From Schoenoplectus triqueter (taxonomy: Eukaryota; Streptophyta; Magnoliopsida; Poales; Cyperaceae): a stretch of 63,415 bases of DNA. The position numbers and the translations under genes are program-made. Of this stretch, positions 40,801 to 53,291 are shown in pieces. The DNA lies in NCBI GenBank assembly GCA_964058805.1, contig CAXKVV010000389.1, forward strand, positions 1 to 63,415. Reading direction: 5' to 3'. The stretch's first letter is position 1; every line of letters starts with the position of its first letter. A model generated the notes under the pieces. It was not told where the DNA came from, did not search any database, and worked only from the letters and a program-made list of their open reading frames with translations.

Positions 40801-43800
40801 TTAAAATAATTACACTTGGTTATGCCTATTATAAGATTTTCCTATTAAAACATTGATATGTATATTCCGTGACGCTAATTTTGTGCAAAACATAAGTAAG
40901 ATGCATTCAAAACTGCTGTTTAAACAAGTTGTTTGAGTTTTTCATAATTTTTGGCGCCATAACTACATATAATTTCGTGCAAATTAATACCGTTACTCCG
41001 AATCACGCCTATTATAAAATTGTCCAATTAAAACTTGGATATGAATATTCTATAAAGCTAATATTGCGCAAAACATAAGTAAGATGCATTAAAAACTGCT
41101 GTTTAATCAAGTTGTTCGGCTTTATGAAAGTTTTTTGCCGCATAACTACACATAATTTGTTGAAAATTAATATTATTACTCCTGATTATGCCTATTATAA
41201 GATTGTTCAATTAACTCTTCAAAATGAATATTTTGGGGCACTTTTCTTCCTCAAAAAAAGGTAAGAAGCATTAGAAACTGCTATTTAAAAAAGTTAAGTT
41301 TTTCAATATTTTTGGCCTCATAACTACACATAATTTCGTGGAAATTAATACAATTACTCCTAATTATTCCTATGAAAATATTAGTCAATTAACACTTCGA
41401 TATGAAAACTCTACGACACTAATTTTGCACAAGACATAAGTAGGATGCATTAAAAACACCTGTTTAAACAAGTTGTTTGTGTTTTTCAAAAAATTTGGCC
41501 ACATAAGTGCACATAATTTCATGCAAATTAGTATAATTACTCCTAATTATGCCTATTATAAGATTTTCCAATTAACACTTCGATATGAATATCCGACGAC
41601 ACTAATTTTTCATAAAACATAAGTAAGATATATTAGAAACTGCTGTTTAAACAAGTTGTTTCAGATTTTTAACATTTTTTGACTCATAACTACATATAAT
41701 TTCGTGAAAATTAATTTAATTACTCCTAATTATACCTATTAGAAGATTATCCAATTAACACCTCGATATGAACATTGTACAACACAAATTTTGCACAAAA
41801 CATAAATAAGATGCATTAAAAACTGTTGTTTAAACAAGCTGTTTGAGTTTTTGAAAATTGTTGGCCGCATAATTATAAATAATTTCATGAAAATTAATAA
41901 AATTACTTCTAATTATGCCTATCATATGACTGTCCAATAAAAACCTAGATATGAATATTTAATGACGCTAATTTTGCACAAAATATAAGTAAGATCCATT
42001 AGAAACTGTTTGTCAAGATTTTCAACATTTTTTGCATCAAAACTACACATAATTTCGAGCGAACTAATATAATTCCTCCTAACTATGTCTATTATGAGAT
42101 TGTCAAATTAACACTTCGATGTGAATATCATAGGACGCTAATTTTTCATAAGACATGAGTAAGATACATTAGAAATTGCGGTTTAAACAAGTAGTTTAAG
42201 ATTTCTAACATTTTTTGCCTCATAACGACACTTAATTTCGTAAAAATTAATATAATTACTCCCAATTATGTCTATTAGAAGATTATCCAAATAACATTTC
42301 CATTTGAAAATTCTACGACACGAATTTTCATAAAAAATAAGTAAGATGCATTAAAAATAGCTGTTGTTTGAGTTTTTTTTTTTAATTTTTGGCTGCATAA
42401 GTGCACATAATTTCACGCAAATTAATATAATCACTCTTAATTTTGCCTATTAAATGATTGTCCAATTAACACTCCAATATGAATATCCTATAACAGTAAT
42501 TATTCATAAAACATAAATAAGATACACTTGGAACTGCTGTTTAAACAAGTTATTTAAGATTTTCAGAAATTATTGACTCATAACTAAATAATAATCTCGT
42601 GAAAATTAATATAATTACTCCTAATTGTGCCTATTAGAAGATTATCCAATTAATACTTCGATATGAACACTAAGTTTGTGCAAAACATAAGTAAGATGCA
42701 TTAAAAACAACAGTTTAAACTAGTTGATTGAGTTTTTCAAACTTTTGGCCGCACAACAACACATAATTTCATGCAAATTAAAATAATTACACTTGGTTAT
42801 GCCTATTATAAGATTTTCCTATTAAAACATTGATATGTATATTCCGTGACGCTAATTTTGTGCAAAACATAAGTAAGATGCATTCAAAACTGCTGTTTAA
42901 ACAAGTTGTTTGAGTTTTTCATAATTTTTGGCGCCATAACTACATATAATTTCGTGCAAATTAATACCGTTACTCCGAATCACGCCTATTATAAAATTGT
43001 CCAATTAAAACTTGGATATGAATATTCTATAAAGCTAATATTGCGCAAAACATAAGTAAGATGCATTAAAAACTGCTGTTTAATCAAGTTGTTCGGCTTT
43101 ATGAAAGTTTTTTGCCGCATAACTACACATAATTTGTTGAAAATTAATATTATTACTCCTGATTATGCCTATTATAAGATTGTTCAATTAACTCTTCAAA
43201 ATGAATATTTTGGGGCACTTTTCTTCCTCAAAAAAAGGTAAGAAGCATTAGAAACTGCTATTTAAAAAAGTTAAGTTTTTCAATATTTTTGGCCTCATAA
43301 CTACACATAATTTCGTGGAAATTAATACAATTACTCCTAATTATTCCTATGAAAATATTAGTCAATTAACACTTCGATATGAAAACTCTACGACACTAAT
43401 TTTGCACAAGACATAAGTAGGATGCATTAAAAACACCTGTTTAAACAAGTTGTTTGTGTTTTTCAAAAAATTTGGCCACATAAGTGCACATAATTTCATG
43501 CAAATTAGTATAATTACTCCTAATTATGCCTATTATAAGATTTTCCAATTAACACTTCGATATGAATATCCGACGACACTAATTTTTCATAAAACATAAG
43601 TAAGATATATTAGAAACTGCTGTTTAAACAAGTTGTTTCAGATTTTTAACATTTTTTGACTCATAACTACATATAATTTCGTGAAAATTAATTTAATTAC
43701 TCCTAATTATACCTATTAGAAGATTATCCAATTAACACCTCGATATGAACATTGTACAACACAAATTTTGCACAAAACATAAATAAGATGCATTAAAAAC

Positions 43801-46800
43801 TGTTGTTTAAACAAGCTGTTTGAGTTTTTGAAAATTGTTGGCCGCATAATTATAAATAATTTCATGAAAATTAATAAAATTACTTCTAATTATGCCTATC
43901 ATATGACTGTCCAATAAAAACCTAGATATGAATATTTAATGACGCTAATTTTGCACAAAATATAAGTAAGATCCATTAGAAACTGTTTGTCAAGATTTTC
44001 AACATTTTTTGCATCAAAACTACACATAATTTCGAGCGAACTAATATAATTCCTCCTAACTATGTCTATTATGAGATTGTCAAATTAACACTTCGATGTG
44101 AATATCATAGGACGCTAATTTTTCATAAGACATGAGTAAGATACATTAGAAATTGCGGTTTAAACAAGTAGTTTAAGATTTCTAACATTTTTTGCCTCAT
44201 AACGACACTTAATTTCGTAAAAATTAATATAATTACTCCCAATTATGTCTATTAGAAGATTATCCAAATAACATTTCCATTTGAAAATTCTACGACACGA
44301 ATTTTCATAAAAAATAAGTAAGATGCATTAAAAATAGCTGTTGTTTGAGTTTTTTTTTTTTAATTTTTGGCTGCATAAGTGCACATAATTTCACGCAAAT
44401 TAATATAATCACTCTTAATTTTGCCTATTAAATGATTGTCCAATTAACACTCCAATATGAATATCCTATAACAGTAATTATTCATAAAACATAAATAAGA
44501 TACACTTGGAACTGCTGTTTAAACAAGTTATTTAAGATTTTCAGAAATTATTGACTCATAACTAAATAATAATCTCGTGAAAATTAATATAATTACTCCT
44601 AATTGTGCCTATTAGAAGATTATCCAATTAATACTTCGATATGAACACTAAGTTTGTGCAAAACATAAGTAAGATGCATTAAAAACAACAGTTTAAACTA
44701 GTTGATTGAGTTTTTCAAACTTTTGGCCGCACAACAACACATAATTTCATGCAAATTAAAATAATTACACTTGGTTATGCCTATTATAAGATTTTCCTAT
44801 TAAAACATTGATATGTATATTCCGTGACGCTAATTTTGTGCAAAACATAAGTAAGATGCATTCAAAACTGCTGTTTAAACAAGTTGTTTGAGTTTTTCAT
44901 AATTTTTGGCGCCATAACTACATATAATTTCGTGCAAATTAATACCGTTACTCCGAATCACGCCTATTATAAAATTGTCCAATTAAAACTTGGATATGAA
45001 TATTCTATAAAGCTAATATTGCGCAAAACATAAGTAAGATGCATTAAAAACTGCTGTTTAATCAAGTTGTTCGGCTTTATGAAAGTTTTTTGCCGCATAA
45101 CTACACATAATTTGTTGAAAATTAATATTATTACTCCTGATTATGCCTATTATAAGATTGTTCAATTAACTCTTCAAAATGAATATTTTGGGGCACTTTT
45201 CTTCCTCAAAAAAAGGTAAGAAGCATTAGAAACTGCTATTTAAAAAAGTTAAGTTTTTCAATATTTTTGGCCTCATAACTACACATAATTTCGTGGAAAT
45301 TAATACAATTACTCCTAATTATTCCTATGAAAATATTAGTCAATTAACACTTCGATATGAAAACTCTACGACACTAATTTTGCACAAGACATAAGTAGGA
45401 TGCATTAAAAACACCTGTTTAAACAAGTTGTTTGTGTTTTTCAAAAAATTTGGCCACATAAGTGCACATAATTTCATGCAAATTAGTATAATTACTCCTA
45501 ATTATGCCTATTATAAGATTTTCCAATTAACACTTCGATATGAATATCCGACGACACTAATTTTTCATAAAACATAAGTAAGATATATTAGAAACTGCTG
45601 TTTAAACAAGTTGTTTCAGATTTTTAACATTTTTTGACTCATAACTACATATAATTTCGTGAAAATTAATTTAATTACTCCTAATTATACCTATTAGAAG
45701 ATTATCCAATTAACACCTCGATATGAACATTGTACAACACAAATTTTGCACAAAACATAAATAAGATGCATTAAAAACTGTTGTTTAAACAAGCTGTTTG
45801 AGTTTTTGAAAATTGTTGGCCGCATAATTATAAATAATTTCATGAAAATTAATAAAATTACTTCTAATTATGCCTATCATATGACTGTCCAATAAAAACC
45901 TAGATATGAATATTTAATGACGCTAATTTTGCACAAAATATAAGTAAGATCCATTAGAAACTGTTTGTCAAGATTTTCAACATTTTTTGCATCAAAACTA
46001 CACATAATTTCGAGCGAACTAATATAATTCCTCCTAACTATGTCTATTATGAGATTGTCAAATTAACACTTCGATGTGAATATCATAGGACGCTAATTTT
46101 TCATAAGACATGAGTAAGATACATTAGAAATTGCGGTTTAAACAAGTAGTTTAAGATTTCTAACATTTTTTGCCTCATAACGACACTTAATTTCGTAAAA
46201 ATTAATATAATTACTCCCAATTATGTCTATTAGAAGATTATCCAAATAACATTTCCATTTGAAAATTCTACGACACGAATTTTCATAAAAAATAAGTAAG
46301 ATGCATTAAAAATAGCTGTTGTTTGAGTTTTTTTTTTTTAATTTTTGGCTGCATAAGTGCACATAATTTCACGCAAATTAATATAATCACTCTTAATTTT
46401 GCCTATTAAATGATTGTCCAATTAACACTCCAATATGAATATCCTATAACAGTAATTATTCATAAAACATAAATAAGATACACTTGGAACTGCTGTTTAA
46501 ACAAGTTATTTAAGATTTTCAGAAATTATTGACTCATAACTAAATAATAATCTCGTGAAAATTAATATAATTACTCCTAATTGTGCCTATTAGAAGATTA
46601 TCCAATTAATACTTCGATATGAACACTAAGTTTGTGCAAAACATAAGTAAGATGCATTAAAAACAACAGTTTAAACTAGTTGATTGAGTTTTTCAAACTT
46701 TTGGCCGCACAACAACACATAATTTCATGCAAATTAAAATAATTACACTTGGTTATGCCTATTATAAGATTTTCCTATTAAAACATTGATATGTATATTC

Positions 46801-48675
46801 CGTGACGCTAATTTTGTGCAAAACATAAGTAAGATGCATTCAAAACTGCTGTTTAAACAAGTTGTTTGAGTTTTTCATAATTTTTGGCGCCATAACTACA
46901 TATAATTTCGTGCAAATTAATACCGTTACTCCGAATCACGCCTATTATAAAATTGTCCAATTAAAACTTGGATATGAATATTCTATAAAGCTAATATTGC
47001 GCAAAACATAAGTAAGATGCATTAAAAACTGCTGTTTAATCAAGTTGTTCGGCTTTATGAAAGTTTTTTGCCGCATAACTACACATAATTTGTTGAAAAT
47101 TAATATTATTACTCCTGATTATGCCTATTATAAGATTGTTCAATTAACTCTTCAAAATGAATATTTTGGGGCACTTTTCTTCCTCAAAAAAAGGTAAGAA
47201 GCATTAGAAACTGCTATTTAAAAAAGTTAAGTTTTTCAATATTTTTGGCCTCATAACTACACATAATTTCGTGGAAATTAATACAATTACTCCTAATTAT
47301 TCCTATGAAAATATTAGTCAATTAACACTTCGATATGAAAACTCTACGACACTAATTTTGCACAAGACATAAGTAGGATGCATTAAAAACACCTGTTTAA
47401 ACAAGTTGTTTGTGTTTTTCAAAAAATTTGGCCACATAAGTGCACATAATTTCATGCAAATTAGTATAATTACTCCTAATTATGCCTATTATAAGATTTT
47501 CCAATTAACACTTCGATATGAATATCCGACGACACTAATTTTTCATAAAACATAAGTAAGATATATTAGAAACTGCTGTTTAAACAAGTTGTTTCAGATT
47601 TTTAACATTTTTTGACTCATAACTACATATAATTTCGTGAAAATTAATTTAATTACTCCTAATTATACCTATTAGAAGATTATCCAATTAACACCTCGAT
47701 ATGAACATTGTACAACACAAATTTTGCACAAAACATAAATAAGATGCATTAAAAACTGTTGTTTAAACAAGCTGTTTGAGTTTTTGAAAATTGTTGGCCG
47801 CATAATTATAAATAATTTCATGAAAATTAATAAAATTACTTCTAATTATGCCTATCATATGACTGTCCAATAAAAACCTAGATATGAATATTTAATGACG
47901 CTAATTTTGCACAAAATATAAGTAAGATCCATTAGAAACTGTTTGTCAAGATTTTCAACATTTTTTGCATCAAAACTACACATAATTTCGAGCGAACTAA
48001 TATAATTCCTCCTAACTATGTCTATTATGAGATTGTCAAATTAACACTTCGATGTGAATATCATAGGACGCTAATTTTTCATAAGACATGAGTAAGATAC
48101 ATTAGAAATTGCGGTTTAAACAAGTAGTTTAAGATTTCTAACATTTTTTGCCTCATAACGACACTTAATTTCGTAAAAATTAATATAATTACTCCCAATT
48201 ATGTCTATTAGAAGATTATCCAAATAACATTTCCATTTGAAAATTCTACGACACGAATTTTCATAAAAAATAAGTAAGATGCATTAAAAATAGCTGTTGT
48301 TTGAGTTTTTTTTTTTAATTTTTGGCTGCATAAGTGCACATAATTTCACGCAAATTAATATAATCACTCTTAATTTTGCCTATTAAATGATTGTCCAATT
48401 AACACTCCAATATGAATATCCTATAACAGTAATTATTCATAAAACATAAATAATATACACTTGGAACTGCTGTTTAAACAAGTTATTTAAGATTTTCAGA
48501 AATTATTGACTCATAACTAAATAATAATCTCGTGAAAATTAATATAATTACTCCTAATTGTGCCTATTAGAAGATTATCCAATTAATACTTCGATATGAA
48601 CACTAAGTTTGTGCAAAACATAAGTAAGATGCATTAAAAACAACAGTTTAAACTAGTTGATTGAGTTTTTCAAAC
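34833..48675 (+). repeat. HOR units 12-18, most homogeneous block
   Basis: Seven units of 1977 or 1978 bp that are almost identical. The 1-bp length difference follows the poly-T tract in monomer I (11 T in units 14, 15 and 18; 12 T in units 12, 13, 16 and 17). Unit 12 keeps GAACACCAAG in K like units 4-11, while units 13-18 have GAACACTAAG. Few other differences are visible: unit 18 has AATATACACTTGG in J where the others have AAGATACACTTGG. The low divergence suggests that this is the youngest part of the array. Confidence 0.9.
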
Positions 48676-49965
48676 TTTTGGCCGCACAACAACACATAAT
48701 TTCATGCAAATTAAAATAATTACACTTGGTTATGCCTATTATAAGATTTTCCTATTAAAACATTGATATGTATATTCCGTGACGCTAATTTTGTGCAAAA
48801 CATAAGTAAGATGCATTCAAAACTGCTGTTTAAACAAGTTGTTTGAGTTTTTCATAATTTTTGGCGCCATAACTACATATAATTTCGTGCAAATTAATAC
48901 CGTTACTCCGAATCACGCCTATTATAAAATTGTCCAATTAAAACTTGGATATGAATATTCTATAAAGCTAATATTGCGCAAAACATAAGTAAGATGCATT
49001 AAAAACTGCTGTTTAATCAAGTTGTTCGGCTTTATGAAAGTTTTTTGCCGCATAACTACACATAATTTGTTGAAAATTAATATTATTACTCCTGATTATG
49101 CCTATTATAAGATTGTTCAATTAACTCTTCAAAATGAATATTTTGGGGCACTTTTCTTCCTCAAAAAAAGGTAAGAAGCATTAGAAACTGCTATTTAAAA
49201 AAGTTAAGTTTTTCAATATTTTTGGCCTCATAACTACACATAATTTCGTGGAAATTAATACAATTACTCCTAATTATTCCTATGAAAATATTAGTCAATT
49301 AACACTTCGATATGAAAACTCTACGACACTAATTTTGCACAAGACATAAGTAGGATGTATTAAAAACACCTGTTTAAACAAGTTGTTTGTGTTTTTCAAA
49401 AAATTTGGCCACATAAGTGCACATAATTTCATGCAAATTAGTATAATTACTCCTAATTATGCCTATTATAAGATTTTCCAATTAACACTTCGATATGAAT
49501 ATCCGACGACACTAATTTTTCATAAAACATAAGTAAGATATATTAGAAACTGCTGTTTAAACAAGTTGTTTCAGATTTTTAACATTTTTTGACTCATAAC
49601 TACATATAATTTCGTGAAAATTAATTTAATTACTCCTAATTATACCTATTAGAAGATTATCCAATTAACACCTCGATATGAACATTGTACAACACAAATT
49701 TTGCACAAAACATAAATAAGATGCATTAAAAACTGTTGTTTAAACAAGCTGTTTGAGTTTTTGAAAATTGTTGGCCGCATAATTATAAATAATTTCATGA
49801 AAATTAATAAAATTACTTCTAATTATGCCTATCATATGACTGTCCAATAAAAACCTAGATATGAATATTTAATGACGCTAATTTTGTACAAAATATAAGT
49901 AAGATCCATTAGAAACTGTTTTTCAAGATTTTCAACATTTTTTGCATCAAAACTACACATAATTT
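48676..49965 (+). repeat. Partial HOR unit 19, monomers A to G
   Basis: Starts like the other units but stops inside G. At about 49961-49967 the expected CATAATTTCGAGCG is replaced by CATAATTTTCTAAATAAAAC, which belongs to the Q/R boundary of the ancestral order. Edge-specific changes appear here: GTATTAAAAAC in D, TTTTGTACAAAAT in G, and TTTTTCAAG where other units have TTTGTCAAG. This is the right border of the homogenised core. Confidence 0.85.
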
Positions 49966-51529
49966 TCTAAATAAAACTTGGATAATAATACTAATTTTGC
50001 ACAAAACATAAGTAAGATGCGTTAAAAACTATTGTTCAAACAAGTTGTTTGACTTTATGAAAATTTTTGGCCACACAACAACACATAATTTCGTGCAAAT
50101 TAAAATAATTACTCTTGATTATGCCTATTATAAGATTTTCCTATTAAAACTTCGATATTTATATTCCGTGACGATAATTTTGTGCAAAACATAAGTAAGA
50201 TGCATTCAAAACTACTGTTTAAATAAGTTGTTTGTGTTTTTCATAATTTTTGGCGTCATAACTACATATAATTTCGTGCAAATTAATATTATTATTCCGA
50301 ATCACGCTTATTATAAAATTGTCCAATTAAAACTTGGATATAAATATTCTATAACGCTTATATTGCACAAAACGAAAGTAAGATGCATTAAAAACTGTTG
50401 TTTAATCAAGTTGTTCGGCTTTATGAAAATTGTTTGCCGCATAACTGCACATACTTTGTTGAAAATTAATATTGTTACTCCTAATTATGTTTATTATAAG
50501 ATTGTTCAATTAACACTTTAAAAAGAATATTTTATGGCACTTTTATTCCTCAAATAAAAGGTAAGAAGCGTTAGAAACTGCTAATTAAAAAAGTTAAGTT
50601 TTTTAATATTTTTGGACTCATAACTACACATAATTTCGTGAAAATTAATATAATTACTCCTAATTATTCCTATGAAAATATTAGTCAATTAATACTTCAA
50701 TATGAACACTCTACGACACTAATTTTGCACAAGACATAAGTAGGATGCATTAAAAATACCTGTTTAAACAAGTTGTTTGTTTTTTTTTTCAAAAATTTTG
50801 GCCACATAAGTGCACATAATTTTACGCAAATTAGTATAATTACTCCTAATTATGCCTATTATAAGATTTTCTAATTAACATTTCAATATGAATATCCAAC
50901 GACACTAATTTTTCATAAAACATAAGTAAGATATATTAGAAACTGCTGTTTAAACAAGTTGATGAAGATTTTTAATATTTTTTGACTCATAACTATACAT
51001 AATTTTTTGAAAATTAATTTAATTAATCCTTATTATACCTATTAGAAGATTATCCAATTAACACCTCTATATGAACATTGTACAACACAATTTTTGTACA
51101 AAACATAAATAAGATGCATTATAAACTGTTGTTTAAACAAGTTGTTTGAGTTTTTGAAAATTGTTGGCCGTATAATTATATATAATTTCATGAAGATTAA
51201 TAAAATTACTTCTAATTATGCCTATCATATGACTGTCCAATAAAAACCTAGATATGAATATTTAATGACGCTAATTTTGCACAAAATATAAGTAAGATCT
51301 ATTAGAAACTATTTTTCAAGATTTTCAACATTTTTTGCATCAAAACTACACATAATTTCGAGCGAACTAATATAATTCCTCCTAACTATGTCTATTATGA
51401 GATTGTCAAATTAACACTTCGATGTGAATATCATAGGATGCTAATTTTTCATAAGACATGAGTAAGATACATTAGAAATTGCGGTTTAAACAAGTAGTTT
51501 AAGATTTTTAACATTTATTGCCTTATAAC
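49966..51529 (+). repeat. AT-rich satellite, right flank, monomers R to H
   Basis: Monomers R (anchor 50003), A (50186), B (50369), then C to H, all clearly more diverged than in the core. This R is full length (GTTCAAACAAGTTGTTTGAC), without the 23-bp deletion seen at the left edge, so it was not the parent of the core junctions. The run is cut at the H/I boundary by the LTR insertion and resumes with I on the far side. Confidence 0.85.
51525..51529. repeat. Target site duplication, left
   Basis: ATAAC, immediately before the LTR, matches 53287-53291. In the uninterrupted satellite the sequence at this place is CATAACGACAC, so removing the LTR and one ATAAC restores the monomer. Confidence 0.85.
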
Positions 51530-51980
51530 TGTTGGAATTTAGTTTGAACAAGTAAGTACACGAACATGCGGAATTTTTAATTTTTCGCTGCACAATTCAA
51601 ACAAGGATCTTGCATGTGATAAAACTGAACCAAAATCATAGATCTAGACTAAACTATTGTACCTTTGATGTGTGAGTCTTCGGGGAGGCTCGGGGTAGTC
51701 TCCTTCTCGCTCGATTTGCACCGGTACCCGCAAAGACACCAAGCGTAGGCGCCCTCCAAGGTATCCACCGAGGCAGCCCACTATCCGATCTCCTTCGCAC
51801 TTGCTAGGATGCTAGGGAGACTCTCCTTGATCTCCTCCACACCACTGTGATTAAACTCCTTTAATCTATGTGAAAAATCTGGTGGAAGATGGGTCTCAAC
51901 ACATGAGATACGCGGCAGAAATTCAGCAGAGCTTCCGCGCACGTAAGTGAAAGATCGATGGGTTTCTTAACTGCCTAGGC

Positions 51981-51992
51981 CTCCTTTTATAG
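51981..51992 (-). promoter_or_regulatory. Probable LTR promoter TATA box
   Basis: The minus strand reads GGGGCTCTATAAAAGGAGG. It lies about 1300 bp into the LTR counted from its minus-strand 5' end, leaving about 450 bp for R and U5, which is a plausible arrangement. A transcript from it would run leftward into the satellite core. Confidence 0.5.
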
Positions 51993-53128
51993 AGCCCCAA
52001 GGCAGGAGACTCCTCTCCCATGTTCCTAGGTAGTCTCCCCACGTTCTAGAGTGGAGAACAGCCCAAAACAGCAAAAAAACTGCCGAAAAACTGCTGAAAA
52101 ACTGCTGAAAACGTGGCAAAACAGCTCCCAACTTCAGCCTTGCCTTCTACCCACGTTTTGGCATAACCACCCACTACTTTAGGCCATGTGCAGCCATTAG
52201 AAGGGCCCTAGTTGGGCTTCATGTGTCCAGAATAGTGAGGTGTCTTGCACTATGGGTATTTGGGCCGAATGAAAGTCGAATGGGGCTGAACCGGGCTGTT
52301 TTTGCATCGTTTTCATAATTTCAGCCTATTTATCAAACCATTTGATAAATATAATTAATTAGTCATTTTCTATGACTATATATATCTCATGTTTAAGACT
52401 CAATTTAATATGTCCAACATATTAAATGATCAAGGAACGAATAGAGGCACAATCCTTTCACGGTGTGACCCTTCGGGACCTAAATTATTTAGCAATGAGA
52501 TTAAACCCCTTAATCTCATAGATTGTGAGCGGCACCCAGCAATATGCATCACAACCCCTAAATAATTCAGACATGAGTGCGGTACTTATATCCCAGTCCT
52601 AGGCAACGACAATTGTCTCATGCTTATTCTATGTCCTATGATATCCCGAATGTTGCAAGGCAAGATCATGTCATCCATTGCAATGCATTCGTATACTATG
52701 TGCACCTAGTTGGATATCATCACTCCCGTCGACAAACGAGAGAGACATCGGTCTTCTTGACTCATGCATCCCCTTCATACGAAAGACGTACACTGAGATA
52801 AAGCCCTTATGGCTGCCAGTTACGGACAACGTTAGACGATATCCACAAATGCAAATCAGACGTATAAGAAGATCATTTGTCTCAACCTAAGAATTAGCAT
52901 CCAAATGAAATACTAATGACATCAAACACAATCTTTATAGTATTTCAACATGGGTCATGTCCAATAACATGTCCAACATGCTATTTGTGTAATTAAGCCG
53001 ATAACTCCTTATCGAGTGATCTGTGAAACACGATCAACACTTAACTTACATACTAATCCATTTGTGTTAATTATTGTTCCTAGATAATTAACGGATTATG
53101 GACTTTTAGAGTTTTTCATTATAATCTT

Positions 53129-53147
53129 TATATATATATATATATAT
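53129..53147. repeat. (TA)n microsatellite inside the LTR
   Basis: About nine TA dinucleotides in a row within the solo LTR, flanked by ATAATCTT and GTTTCAC. Likely polymorphic in length. Confidence 0.9.
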
Positions 53148-53286
53148 GTTTCACATTTGAAGTCCAACTCAAAATATAAACAATGAATACTCAAGGAACA
53201 AATGAAATATCAAATATATCATCCTTTTACATGAAACTAAATACAATCATCCAATGATTGGCTACTAGATCACTACAACACTAACA

Positions 53287-53291
53287 ATAAC
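53287..53291. repeat. Target site duplication, right
   Basis: ATAAC directly after the LTR end CTAACA; partner of 51525-51529. The satellite continues with GACACATAATTTC, the expected start of monomer I. Confidence 0.85.

Larger units (their letters stand above)
13121..49965 (+). repeat. Core 11-monomer higher-order repeat array
   Basis: 18 complete units and one partial unit of an 11-monomer HOR. Monomers are mostly 182-183 bp (shortest about 170) and share words such as ATAATTTCGTGCAAATTAAT, TATTATAAGATTGTCCAATT, CAAAACATAAGTAAGATGCA and GCTGTTTAAACAAGTTGTTT. Monomers within a unit differ widely, while units are nearly identical to each other. Units start (at TTTTGGC after K) at 13121, 15098, 17045, 18993, 20972, 22951, 24930, 26909, 28890, 30871, 32852, 34833, 36811, 38789, 40766, 42743, 44721, 46699 and 48676. 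No transposon insertion interrupts these 36.8 kb. Monomer length and HOR structure are typical of centromeric satellites, but function is inferred. Confidence 0.95.
51530..53286 (-). mobile_element. Solo LTR of an LTR retrotransposon, 1757 bp
   Basis: Begins TGTTGGAATT and ends CACTAACA (TGTT...AACA short inverted ends) and is bounded by ATAAC on both sides. There is no internal coding region, primer-binding site or second LTR, so it is a solo LTR, presumably left by recombination between two LTRs. Orientation is inferred as minus, because CTATAAAAGGAG (complement of 51981-51992) is a good TATA box on that strand and the minus-strand end, AATTCCAACA, is a common LTR terminus. The short frames at 52577-52890 are not retroviral-type proteins. 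Copia or Gypsy membership cannot be decided from the LTR alone. Confidence 0.85.

Noticed and set aside
13121..49965. CENP-B box in the satellite monomer
   Set aside because: I found no match to the YTTCGTTGGAARCGGGA pattern in any monomer type; short TTCG words alone are not evidence.
52577..52890. Short plus-strand frames in the solo LTR
   Set aside because: LTRs are non-coding, the frames lie opposite to the inferred LTR orientation, and no Gag, Pol or other domain is seen.
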